Source: Ophiostoma sp. CBS 140.51 (lineage: Eukaryota; Ascomycota; Sordariomycetes; Ophiostomatales; Ophiostomataceae). Taken from it: a stretch of DNA of 64,000 nt. The stretch spans positions 1 through 64,000 of the forward strand of contig JANSLP010000159.1 of NCBI GenBank assembly GCA_029298735.1, written 5' to 3'. Below, one piece after another: positions 45,602 through 56,090 of this stretch. The position numbers and the translations under genes are program-made. Below the pieces are notes generated by a model, which searched no databases, was not told the origin of the DNA, and saw only the letters and a list, made by a program, of their open reading frames with translations. Within the stretch, counting starts at the first letter, position 1. Every line of letters starts with the position of its first letter.

Positions 45602-46336
45602 ATGATGGGATGTGGTGGAGGAATGGGGGTTGTCGGAAAAGGGAATCTAGCGAGTGACTTTCTGAGGTGTGTGATAAAAGTATGGTGTCAACTGGGAGAA
45701 AGAGAAAAGCGGCGGAGAATTGCATCTCAGCTAGGGGACAAAAAAAAGTGGAAAGCGCCAGGAGGCAAAGCCGTGGCTTTTACCGGGCCATCAGCCAATC
45801 ACAGGCAGAATGTGATATTATGTAATACTTGTGGGACCCACTTACAGCGTGCCAACACGCTGAAGAAACTTTTACAGCAGCAAGAGCAGGTGGCAGGAAG
45901 GCTGGTCAGGGTGCAGCTGCTTGTCGTCCTCAATGAGCAAATAAAAGGCAGGAAAGAGCGGCCTCGACAAAAGGCCTGCGACTTCCCGAAGCACAATAGG
46001 AAGCCTCCGTCACGAACACTTGTCACAAAAACATTTTCTCCATGCTACCACAGTAGCTGCTCAAACAAAAGTGCTCAGAGAGCACAGAGGGCATATGAAG
46101 CACACAGATACAAATTATTATTGCATTTGGACTGCATTTATGACAAGCTGCCAGGTCTCACCTATTCAGTCACTGACCAGGCTGCCAGCGTCCAATTGAG
46201 GAAGTGGCAAGGTCTGGCCTCAATTGCTGGAAGGGAAAGCGCGGCCTGGGATTGGCAAGAATTCTCGACAAAAGGCAGGCGCGTCAACGTTCGAGTGCTG
46301 CGTTTGCAAAAGTGTTTCCACGTGTTTCGCACGTAA
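45602..46336 (+). CDS. unrecognised long ORF, possible orphan protein, 244 aa
   Basis: I do not recognise this frame. It stays open for 244 codons from ATG 45602 in sequence that is not strongly GC-rich. It has no clear domain, signal peptide or membrane helix. The protein is basic, with a possible CNTCGTHLQRANTLKKLL segment. Codon use (AGG, AAA, TTA, GGA) is unlike the NNC/NNG-rich genes around it, and it contains a CCAAT box of the divergent promoter. It may be chance, a decayed gene or a young orphan gene; chance is the safest reading. Confidence 0.2.
   Translation: MMGCGGGMGVVGKGNLASDFLRCVIKVWCQLGEREKRRRIASQLGDKKKWKAPGGKAVAFTGPSANHRQNVILCNTCGTHLQRANTLKKLLQQQEQVAGRLVRVQLLVVLNEQIKGRKERPRQKACDFPKHNRKPPSRTLVTKTFSPCYHSSCSNKSAQRAQRAYEAHRYKLLLHLDCIYDKLPGLTYSVTDQAASVQLRKWQGLASIAGRESAAWDWQEFSTKGRRVNVRVLRLQKCFHVFRT
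45795..45801 (+). promoter_or_regulatory. CCAAT box in the CHD1/RLI1 divergent promoter
   Basis: CCAATCA in the context CAGCCAATCACAGG lies 772 nt from the CHD1 start and about 1.2 kb from the RLI1 start. It is a good match to the HAP/CBC site but could be chance. Confidence 0.35.
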
Positions 46337-46985
46337 TTCCATTTTCTTATTCCTAATATCGAACGAGAAATAAATCTCAATAAAATAAAATGATGAAAAC
46401 AAAGTCTTCAAAAATTTTGCAGCTTTTGCATTGACGTAAATAGAGCCACGGGTACATCTCTGATACATCTCAGCCAGGCGGTTCGCGGCGTGTAACAGTT
46501 CGTTCCTTCCCTTCAGCATCTTGCCTGGTCCGGATAAAACTTGTAGCGGCGTCAAGCTGAGTCATCCTAAAGACCAGCAGCCTATCACTTGCACCTAAAT
46601 CTCGATGACTCGGACAGGCAGGTGCTGTGCAGTCCACCACCGTTGCAAAGCACAGTAGCCCCGCACATCACCCTAGCGTGATTGCCCTGTCCCTCACCAC
46701 AGAAACAGAAAAAAATTTGGCTATTGTGCATTGTCGCCAACATCATTCTTTCCGCTCGCATTTAGGCCTCGGACTCCCTTCCATTCCCGCCTTTTCCTTG
46801 TTTTTTCTGATTTTCGTGTCCTGACAGCCCTCTTTTCCTCCGCCATCCCAGGACTTTTTGCATTCGTCTTCCTTTCGATATTGTTTCTTTTAACGCTCGA
46901 CATACTGATCGCATTTATTTCGCAAAACAAATCTACCCCGCCAAAATCGACGACCTTCGCAAGAAGTCGCACGAAATCCATCACC

Positions 46986-49210
46986 ATGTCCGACAAGCTA
47001 ACTCGGTATGTATTCTGTGCCCAAGCCGTGGGAGAGAGCTCATGGCATACTTGAGAGAGAGAAATACTGACATTCTTGTGCCTACAGTGTTGCTATTGTT
47101 AGCAGCGACAAGGTGTGTACCGCCTGTCCCTCCTCCGCGCCGTTGGGCATCGTCGACCGACCGATCGCTCGTTCAGTCCCACCTCGACTTCGTTACTCCG
47201 ACCGAGAGGATACTGGAGAGAAAGAGATGCGGAAGGTCAAAAGATCGTGATGTGAAACTGGACTCTTGCTGACGTTAGGCTTCCCGGCATGTTTAGTGCA
47301 AACCAAAGGTACGGACCCCCTGAAAGGATATAAAAATCAAAATAGAGACCAACAAACTAACTTTTTGTCTCAGAAATGTCGTCAGGAGTGCAAGAAGTCG
47401 TGCCCTGTCGTGCGCAGCGGCAAGCTGTGTATCGAGGTCACGCCTGAGTCGCGCATTGCCTTCCTGTCCGAGAGCCTGTGTATTGGTTGCGGCATCTGCC
47501 CCAAGAAGTGCCCCTTTGGCGCCATCAACATCATCAACCTGCCCACCAACCTCGAGTCCCAGGTCACCCACAGATACTCGGCCAACAGCTTCAAGCTGCA
47601 CCGTCTGCCCACGCCCCGCCCCGGCCAGGTCCTTGGCCTTGTGGGAACGAACGGTATCGGTAAGAGTACGGCGCTGAAGATCCTCAGTGGCAAGCTCAAG
47701 CCCAACCTGGGCAAGTTCGACAACCCGCCCGACTGGGAGGACGTCATCAAGTACTTCCGTGGCTCTGAGCTGCAGAACTACTTCACCAAGTTGCTGGAGG
47801 ACGACCTCAAGGCCGTTGTCAAGCCGCAGTACGTCGACCAGATCCCCAAGGCCATCCGTGGCGCCAACAAGTCGGTTCAGTTCTTGATCGAGAGCCGTGC
47901 CTCGCTCGACAACCTCGACGAGGTGCTCGACACCCTCGAGCTGCGCCATATTTACGACCGTGACGTTTCGCTCCTGTCTGGTGGTGAGCTGCAGCGTTTC
48001 GCCATCGGTACCGTCTGTGTTCAGAACGCCGATGTCTACATGTTCGACGAGCCCTCGTCGTACCTCGATGTCAAGCAGCGTCTGTCGGCCGCCCGTATCA
48101 TCCGCTCGCTCCTGCGCAGCGACGACTACGTCATTGTCGTTGAGCACGATTTGTCCGTGCTTGACTACCTCTCCGACTACATCTGCGTGCTGTACGGTCA
48201 ACCTGCCGTCTACGGTGTTGTGACACTCCCCCACTCCGTCCGTGAGGGTATCAACATCTTCCTCGACGGTCACATCCCCACGGAGAACCTGCGTTTCCGT
48301 AACGAGTCGCTTACCTTCAAGCTGTCGGAGGGTGCTGACGAGTTCATTGCCGACCGCTCGCGCGCTTTCCGTTACCCCAAGATGGAGAAGACCATGGGCA
48401 ACTTCCAGCTGAAGATTGACTCTGGTGACTTTACCGACTCGGAGATTCTCGTCCTCATGGGTGAGAACGGTACTGGCAAGACCACCTTCTGTCGCCTGCT
48501 CGCCGGCGCTCTCAAGCCCGACGGCACCAGCCGTGTCCCCGAGATGAAGATTAGCATGAAGCCGCAGACCATCACCCCCAAGTTCGACGGTACCGTGCGC
48601 CAGCTATTCTTCAAGAAGATCCGCCCTGCTTTCCTGTCGCCCCAGTTCCAGACCGACGTTGTCAAGCCGCTCAAGCTCGATGATTTCATTGACCAGGAGG
48701 TGAAGAACCTGTCCGGTGGTGAATTGCAGCGTGTCGCCATTGTCCTGGCCCTGGGCCTGCCCGCCGACATTTACCTGATTGACGAGCCGTCTGCCTACCT
48801 CGATTCCGAGCAGCGTATCATTGCCGCGCGTGTCATCAAGCGCTTCATCATGCACGCCAAGAAGACGGCCTTCATTGTCGAGCACGATTTCATCATGGCC
48901 ACCTACCTGGCCGATCGTGTCATTGTATTTGACGGCCAGCCCGGTATCAGCGCCCACGCCAACACGCCCGAGTCGCTGCTGACGGGCTGCAACACGTTCC
49001 TCAAGAACCTGGACGTCACCTTCCGTCGTGACCCCACCAACTACCGCCCGCGTATCAACAAGAACAACTCGCAGCTCGACCAGGAGCAGAAGTCCTCTGG
49101 CAACTACGTAGGTCCAGCCCCATGCTTTATTTAAATTTTTATGTCATGAAGAGAGCACACACTAACAAATACAGTTCTTCCTGGAAGAGGACAACAGCAA
49201 GGCGTCGTGA
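46986..49210 (+). CDS. RLI1: ribosome-recycling ABC ATPase ABCE1/Rli1, 608 aa
   Basis: This essential Fe-S ABC protein splits ribosomes after termination and aids ribosome export and initiation. Five exons: 46986..47005, 47088..47112, 47297..47308 (12 nt), 47374..49107 and 49175..49210. Introns are 82, 184, 65 and 66-67 nt with good donors and CTAAC/CTGAC branches. Joining gives [20 protein letters not shown] followed by CRQECKKSC. The eight-Cys ferredoxin-like domain is at the N-terminus (second cluster [18 protein letters not shown]). ABC1 has Walker [22 protein letters not shown] and [13 protein letters not shown]2 has [21 protein letters not shown] and [10 protein letters not shown]. The usual C-terminus [11 protein letters not shown] comes from the last 36-nt exon. 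Length matches the family (about 600). Confidence 0.96.
47297..47308 (+). other. 12-nt micro-exon of RLI1
   Basis: TGCAAACCAAAG encodes Cys-Lys-Pro-Lys, part of the first Fe-S motif. It sits between acceptor GTTTAG (branch GCTGAC upstream) and donor GTACGG. The preceding exon ends at SSDK and the next begins KCRQEC, so only inclusion of these four codons restores the conserved family sequence. Confidence 0.88.
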
Positions 49211-49497
49211 AAGGCACCCTAGAGGGCACCTTGAATGAACGCCTGCTGCATTTGCAGCCCGCCTTGTCGACAACAACAACATGGTCTGGGTTGTCGCCTT
49301 CCCCACCGCCCGTGCCACTGCATGACCCGCGCCGCGGTGGTGTATCTTCCCACGAGATGAACAGCGGCGCCGAGGATGATTGCAACTGCGAGGGTGACTC
49401 GGCAGCTTCTGATGTTGCTGCCGCAGCCACTAGCACGCATAATGACGGCAACGACGGCAATGACAATGGCGGCGACGATGATGAGCCGGAGGGCTAA
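49198..49497 (+). other. possible alternative last exon of RLI1 (acidic tail)
   Basis: Using acceptor AACAG ending at 49197, 23 nt after the standard acceptor, exon 4 would join a different frame. That frame runs 99 codons to TAA at 49495-49497. It starts [20 protein letters not shown] and ends in an Asn/Asp/Gly-rich acidic stretch (HNDGNDGNDNGGDDDEPEG), with GC-rich third positions. It would replace the conserved [11 protein letters not shown] end. This is inference from frame and acceptor only. Confidence 0.35.
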
Positions 49498-50157
49498 CAT
49501 CGGTTGACGGCAGTCTATCCCCTGTTGCCTGGGCCTACGGTTGTCTTTCGAGCCTAAACAAGACGCTCACACAGGAACTGTAGATTGAGGGGCAATGGAC
49601 CAAGTAGGATGACTGCCGTCGGAGAAGGAGACGGGAACGGATATATAGGTATCATTTAGTGAAGACAAAAGCGTTGATTTCCGAGGAGTCGCGCAGATAG
49701 CAAAATCAAAAGTAACTGTACAATGCATTATTCAATTTTATTCACGTCCACATATTAATTCACGTTCATATGAAGATAAAAGACAGATACAATATTCCTT
49801 GCGGAATCGTTGAATTATAAGGTGTGTTTTTGAAGCTAATTAGTCTGCAAAAGTTATGAAACCCCTTTTGGATTCCTGAAAATGACATCCTCCATGCTTT
49901 TTGATAATAAACAAAACAGAAATAAATGCAAACGCAATAAACAAGACCAGTACGTACTAAAATTAAGAATAGAAAACGAGTGCAGGAAGACGGTCAAAGG
50001 TCAAACACAAGAGCTCGAGCCCGACCATCTCCCTCATCTCGTTTTGTTTACGGTAATTTCATCTTGTATACCCTGGCTGTGAGTTACCACCACATGCAAA
50101 TGGGCAAACACAAAGACAAAAACAGGACAAAAAAGACAAAAGAAAACGAAAAGAAAC
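49498..50157. other. convergent 3' region between RLI1 and Prp40 genes
   Basis: This is AT-rich sequence with the 3' UTRs of two converging genes. No gene is seen. Confidence 0.55.
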
Positions 50158-53036
50158 TTAGTCTTCTTCAATCTCGCCCTCCTCGCTGCCGCTGTGCATG
50201 TCCTCCCCGTCAGCGGCAGCGCCGGCGGCGCTCTTTGACTTGGCTTTTGCGGACCTGGCGGCTGTCGTCGACGGCTTGGGTTTTCCGTTCTCGCCCTTGT
50301 CACCCGTTGCCGCGGCTGGTGGTGCTGAACCAGAAGGCGCCGGTGCAGGGGTGCTAGCACCCGTCTGGGGCGTCCGCTCACGTGGTGAATACTCACGCCT
50401 AATGCGCTTCGAGTCCCGCGAGTCACGGCGGTCGGCTGCGTCGTCGTCTTCTCGATTGCGACGGCGCACCGACGGTGGTTTGGAGTTGGAGGATGGCCGG
50501 TCGTCGCCGTAGTTGAGCTCGTCCAGATTGCGGTCAGCAAGGCGGCGGCGATACTGGCGCTCACGTTCTTCCTCACGTTCCCGGCGTTCGCGATCGTAGT
50601 GGCTCTCGGCGTCGCCGCGTAGACGGTCCCGATCGCGATCCCGATCGAGGTCTCGGTCACGTTCTCTGTCGCGATCACGCTCCCGCTCACGATCCCGGTC
50701 GCGAAGCCGGTCCCGCTCTCGGTCTCGGTCTCGGTCATAATCCCGATCACGATCACGAAGATCGCGATCACGGTCTCTGTCGCGCCGGTCCCGGTCTCTG
50801 TCCCGATCGCCACGCGACCGATCCCGTTCCCGGTCCCGGCCGTCAAGGCTTTCGGCAGCCACACTGGATTTGCGGTAGTTGCGTTCGCGTTCGGCCATAG
50901 CACGACGACGGTCGGCCTCGTAGGAGTCGGCTTCGGGCGAGCGGGAGCGTGCACTCAGACGAGAGCCACGGTGACGGCGATCTCTGTCTCTCAAGTCTCT
51001 GTCTCTGTCTCTCTCCCGTTCACGGTCGCGGTCACGTTCCCCTTCACGCGAGCGGTCGTCCAGAGAACGGTCGCGGCGATCACGGTCACGACGCTGCTTC
51101 AGCCGGTCCTTGTCCTCGTCTTCTCTATCACGCAGGCGACGCACGTACTTGTCAAAGGCGGCCTCGCGGGCCTCATCGGACGAGACAGCCAAAAACTCTT
51201 CGCTCTTTTGGAGACGGGGTTTCACCTTGTCGTAGGTATCGGTGGCCGTGAGAGGCGGGTCCACGCGTTTCAGCAGGGCGCGGAAATCGTCCAGCGCTCG
51301 GCGCTGCAGGTGGTCGTCGTCGGACCGCTTCTCCTTTTTCCTTTCTTGCAGCTGTGGGGTCGTTAGTCAAATGATGTAATATAGACAAATTAAAGGCGGA
51401 AGGTCACTCACCCGATCGAATATTAGTGCAAGAACCTCTCGGTCAATGTTAGCAGTCCGGCGATCGTCTTTCATCACGGCAAGGAAGGAGTCAAACGTCG
51501 TCTTGGGCGTGACCTCAAAGTGCTTGTCGTCGATGACGTCCTCAATGTCGTTGCGGGTGCCGCGCAGGGCACGCTGCTCTTCATCCACAAGATCCCAGAA
51601 CAGCTCCTGGGGTGTCGAGCCGGTACTCTGGCCGACCAGGGCCAGGTAGCGCTGGTCATTTTGGACGAGGGGGAAGATCTGCGACCACTTGCTGCTAGCC
51701 TTGATCTTGCCGTCGCGGCCGAGGTCGCCCAGCAGAGCAGCAAACGCCTCGCGGTTCTTGCGCTCGCGGCGCAGCTTGGCCGTCTTTTCTTCCTGGCGGG
51801 CGTCGTTGAAGGTGCGCTCGAGCGCCTTCATGTGGTTTTGGAACACGGTCAGGACATCAAACTTGCTGAGAGACTGGTACTTCTCGTCATTCACAAAGGG
51901 CGGCGTAGCCTCGAGGACGGGGCGCGCGTCGGCCCAGCGGGTGTAGGGCTCCAGGTTCAGCTTGGGCAGCAGCTCAACGAGGCCGTCCATGGCGGTCTTA
52001 CGGGCGGCGGTACGTTGTTCGCGGTGGACGCGGCGCAGGTCGTCAACGTAGTCGTCAAACAGCTGGCGGCGCTCAGCCTCGCTGTTGGTGGACCGAAAAA
52101 TGGTCTCGCCCTCGATGATGGGCCGCGCTGTCCTCCAGTGAGTATAATGCTTGATTTCCGGGTGGCTCTTGAGCATGGTAGCGAAGTCGGCACGTAGCTT
52201 GGTAAGCCGCTCTTTGGCGCGCTCCTTATCGTTGGCAATGACGTCGTGGCAGTACTTGTCGAACGCGGCACGGCGGGCCTTGGCATCGCGGATGGCACGG
52301 TATTGCGGGTCGCGCACAATGGCGCGCAGGGCCTGCTCCCAAGACCAGTCGGGCTGGACACCGCTGCGGCGCAGGAGCTTAACAAACGCCGCCTCGGCCT
52401 CTTCGGGGTTGGGGTAGTCGGGCAGGTTGTCGCTGTTAGTCGGAACAAGAGCGCCCGCGGCGCCAGAAGTGCTGTCGTGGCCGTTGCCAAAAGTCAGCTG
52501 CCGAGACTCGGGGATGTTTTCGCGGTAGTCGCGTTGGTAGTCGCGTCGGTCGCGCTGGGCGGCAGGTCCTGTAGGAATGGCGACGGGTGTGCTGTGATGT
52601 TAATGGTATGTAAATATAAAGCACACAAGAGGAGAGGAGAACATACGCTGGCATGGCCGGTGTCAAGTCTTGGCCGAGAGCTTTCTTGTAGACTTCTGGC
52701 ATCTCCCACGAGCTCTTCTGGGTTTCGGTGTTGAACCAGTACTTGCGTCCGCCCTCAGCGGTGTACTCCTTCCACGGTTGGTTAAGAAGGGCGCGCTGTC
52801 AACGTGTTAGCACCATTTGTAATCAGAGGAAATTGCATCTAGACATTGTCGCTGGAACATACCTCGACTGGCGTCAACATCTCCTCCGGCTTCGTCCATT
52901 GCGTCTTGCCGAATGCCGCATTGTGGTAGTAGACGCGTCCATCAGGGCCGCGGTATTCGACCCAGCCGCCGGCAGCTGATGTCGCAACGGCGGATGGTGT
53001 AGCGCCTCCTGCTGCTGGCGATTGCTCGCCGCTCAT
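50158..53036 (-). CDS. PRP40: U1 snRNP-associated splicing factor Prp40 (WW-FF), 898 aa
   Basis: Prp40 bridges U1 snRNP at the 5' splice site to branch-point factors and the RNA polymerase II tail. Four exons: 53036..52863, 52795..52647, 52591..51412 and 51351..50158. Introns are 67, 55 and 60 nt with GTATGT/GTGAGT donors. WW1 is at about residues 23-53 (GGWVEYRGPDGRVYYHNAAF) and WW2 at about 64-92 (PWKEYTAEGGRKYWFNTETQ). A series of FF domains spans about 150-620, with typical FxxLL and W motifs (VKLLRRSGVQPDWSWEQALR; FAALLGDLGRDGKIKASSKW). The C-terminal ~250 residues are RD/RE/RS-dipeptide rich, then Pro/Ala-rich, ending in an acidic GSEEGEIEED. The long charged tail exceeds yeast Prp40 and is like filamentous-fungal or animal homologues. 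Confidence 0.94.
50545..51130 (-). repeat. RD/RE dipeptide-coding repeat in Prp40
   Basis: Imperfect CGN-GAY hexamers encode long Arg-Asp/Arg-Glu runs, interrupted near 50870-50980 by a Ser/Glu-rich segment. The pattern resembles the CHD1 tail in the same window. Confidence 0.85.
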
Positions 53037-53543
53037 GGTGGCTGGTCTGTCGAGGGAAAAAAAGAAATGCTGGATGCTGGCAAACGCGAATTAAACAAAC
53101 TGTCGTTGTAATCGTGTCGATAAACAGGGGTAGGATGTGGTATAATATCGTGTCGAACCGGCTTCGGTGCCGTATATGCGTCGTGAGAAGCAATGCGGGT
53201 CGTAACAGTAGCTGTTGGACACCACGACAACAGACGACGTTGGAAAATTGACGTTAAAAGGGAGGCTTCAGCCTGGTGCAGCTTTGGTCGCATTGTTCCC
53301 CAGCAGTGATGGTCGCGCCTGCAGCTAGTCTAATTTGGTTTTTCTGTTGGCGGGTCGGATCACGTGCTGTACCTGAATAGTCTGTATAGGTGCATACTCA
53401 CTAATATGCACATACGGGGTACATATTTCCTCTGCTTCCTTTCTACGATGTTTACTTGTTCTCTAGTTTCTTTCAACAAAATATTTCAATACTCAAAATT
53501 TTACAATAATTTTACAGATCTTAAAAATGGTACACCACAGTTC
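53037..53543. other. intergenic region upstream of Prp40
   Basis: These 507 bp hold the Prp40 promoter/leader and the 3' end of the next gene, both on the minus strand. No further gene is seen. Confidence 0.55.
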
Positions 53544-54930
53544 TTACCACAGACCAGCCCACTGCGCTGCTGCATAGCCGGCTGCAAAGCCTGCAATCGG
53601 CATCGTCACCGCAACGCCAGCAACGATGGGTGGCGGAATACGGCTGATCATCTCATAGCCATCCATCCACCAGCGACGCGTCAAGTTGAGGCGTCCGACA
53701 CGCAAGTGGCAGATCTCACGACGCTCAGTACCGGGCGCGCCTGGACGTGGTTGCGGACTCTGTACCTTGCTGCCCTTCTTGGTCCGCGTGACGCGTGTGA
53801 CTTCAATCTCCTCTCTCTCCATATCGATTCCGTTGATGTCGCCTTGTTTCGCATACTTTCTGTCCTCGTTTTTGTTCTCGACCTCCACATCCTCCCAGTC
53901 ATCGTAGGCCACATAGTTACCTTCGGCGTCGCGGCGAATCTCGGGTGATGCACGAGGCGCAACTTTCTGTGTCTCTTCTAGGCTTCAGCGGCTGTTAGTC
54001 AGTGACGATAAAACGCTTGGTGGAATGTTGTCAAACCAGGGGAAGCGATGAAACATACACAAGAGTCAGGCAAATGTCACCGCGGACTTTGGACTTGAGC
54101 TGCAGCTCAACATCGAGGTCGAGGCCGATTTGTAGTCGTGGGTGGCGGGACTGGCGAGCAGCTGTGACGACAGCTGATTTTGACTTTTTGGTCCTTTCAC
54201 GTCTTGCCTGCTTGGTCGCTGGTAGCTTGGATGACTCTGAAGGAGCTGTTGTGGTGGCGGAACTCGCACACTGTCTCGGTTGGCTTTTAGCCCTTTCCAT
54301 GTCGGCCATGCTGGCCGACTCAAAACCTGCATCCGAAGCAGCAACACCACCATTGCCGCCACGATTGTTCCGTCTCCGTCGACGCCGGCCACTCGTCCCA
54401 ACAGTATGAGACACCGCAGCAGGCGAAAGCTTAGGTGAGGCTGTCGACGACGGAGCAATACAGCTACTGCTACCGCTGCTCGTGCTAACACTCCGTCCAC
54501 TAACGCTCATACTAGTCATGCTGGCCGTGTCATCGTGGTCGTGGTCGTGGTCGTGGCCGTCCTTGTCAAAGATGTCCTCGCCTGCATTTGTGCTCGAACA
54601 TGTAGATGCGTTGTCATCGGCTGCAAAGTGGATAGGCGACGACGGAGCCGACGATGCTGGTGATACACGGCTCCGCAGGGCTTCGGTTGAGAGGGCGGCG
54701 ACAGTAGCAATTCTTGATGGCAGTGTTGATGTTCTCGGTGTTTCTTGGAGCAGCTCGTCAAGAATGTCGCCTTCGTCGTAATCTGTAAATCCATGGCTTG
54801 GTACCTCGTTGGCCTCTCCACGGTCGTGACTGGCTGTAGAGGTGTTGTTGCGGACCGAATAAGAAGATGCTGTTGGCGTTGCTGGGTCCTCGAAGCGACG
54901 GTTAAGGAGAACAAGATTTTCTGGGGCCAT
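53544..54930 (-). CDS. hypothetical protein with basic linker and hydrophobic C-terminus, 436 aa
   Basis: I do not recognise the family by name. There are two exons, 54930..54059 and 53982..53544, with a 76-nt intron (donor GTATGT, branch TGACTAAC, acceptor AAG because the first AG lies 2 nt after the branch). The join reads LTLVLEETQKVAP. Residues 1-200 are Ser/Thr-rich and acidic with an Asp-His run (DHDHDHDD). A basic patch GRRRRRRNNRGG follows near 205. The region LQIGLDLDVELQLKSKVRGD (about 270-290) up to EGNYVAYDDWEDVEVENK looks like the conserved core. The C-terminus has hydrophobic stretch PPPIVAGVAVTMPIAGFAAG, a possible single membrane anchor after WWMDGYEMISRI. The start has a good ACC-ATG-G context. 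A tail-anchored or membrane-associated protein is a guess. Confidence 0.75.
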
Positions 54931-56090
54931 GGTGATGTGTGAAGTGCGTGTTTTGGACGTGGTCGTGGTCGTGGGAGATGGAGAAAACAAAATCGTCTAA
55001 TAACTTTGCGGAAGGAGAAAGAGCGAGAAAGGAAAGGAAAACGAGAAATATCAAGAACTATGATTTGCCAGCAAACAAAAAATCCAAAGATATCGAGATA
55101 AATAATGCACAAGGAGAAAAGGTCAGGCTTTTACCTTTTCTTTCTTCGTAACATGGAACCGTCGTTGAACAGGTCTTTTCCTCCCGCAAGTGTTGTTATG
55201 CGCATTCTCTTATATGATTATCAGCTATATTTTATTCAGGCCCTTCTTTGCCTCCTTATTCTTCTGCTCACTCACCTCGTCGAAATATCGAAACAAGACC
55301 TCTTCCCCCCAAGATGTGATGTCGCTGCTATTCAGAAACCTTGTATCCATCGTCGCATACCCCCTCGTACGATTTATCAATGTCCGTGTTTGGGCTCAGA
55401 GAGGACCCAGCCAAATGGGATTGTGAAACGGGGTAAAACATTCGACCACGGTCCCACGTCGTCGTTCCTCATGTGCACTGAATGATACAATAAATCATAA
55501 AACAAGATAACTAAAAGCTGAATCGATATTTAAAAGTCAGTTACAATTGCCATAAAAGGAAACGAGCTTCTCCTGTGTATTTTGAGCCTGGCCCCCTTGT
55601 TCTCTGTTTACCCCTGTTGAGCCTCTGCCTCGTCATCGTACCACCAGCTGCCAAAGCGCGTTGCATCTGAATTTTGGAGATGAATACAATTCCAAGTCAA
55701 CATGTTCGACGACTTGCATTGAAAAGGACCTACGATTGCAGTTCATCTCATAAAGGAATTGTTTTTTTGTTTTTTTTTGCCAAACTCTGCACTTTTTTCT
55801 CCTTTTTTTTTTTTTTTTTTTTTAAGAGGCAGTTTTCTCGCAAAAAAAAAGTCGAAGAAAAAGATACTAGATATTATCTCCAAGTCTTAACATAAGTTAA
55901 GTACCATATCATATTAATAACATAAACCTTACGCCTGTCTAAAATTTCAATACCGTTTTCCGTCTTTCTTCTCCCGCCTGTCTAAAATCATCGATCGCCA
56001 TAATAAAAACTATAGTTGACCATTGCCTGTTTTATTTCCATGCCCTTGATTCTATCATAAAAATACACAACGATAACCCTTTCCCTCCAT
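54931..56090. other. intergenic region with poly-T tract
   Basis: No gene is seen. It carries the promoter of the gene ending at 54930 and the 3' UTR of the bHLH gene. A 21-nt T homopolymer lies at 55803-55823. Confidence 0.55.
55803..55823 (+). repeat. T homopolymer, 21 nt
   Basis: This is an uninterrupted T run in AT-rich intergenic sequence. Length is likely to vary between strains and is prone to sequencing error. Confidence 0.9.

Larger units (their letters stand above)
45024..46985. promoter_or_regulatory. divergent promoter between CHD1 and RLI1, with an orphan ORF
   Basis: This is 2 kb between diverging starts. A good CCAAT box (CCAATCA, 45795-45801) lies inside a long open frame on the plus strand (first ATG 45602, stop 46336). 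The region before RLI1 (46740-46985) is T/C-rich leader. Promoter function is inferred from position. Confidence 0.5.

Noticed and set aside
47293..48273. 326-codon antisense open frame across RLI1
   Set aside because: It overlaps the secure ABCE1 coding exon and has no family features.
49219..49500. Antisense 93-codon frame downstream of RLI1
   Set aside because: It is hydrophobic only as the complement of Asp/Asn codons of the plus-strand frame.
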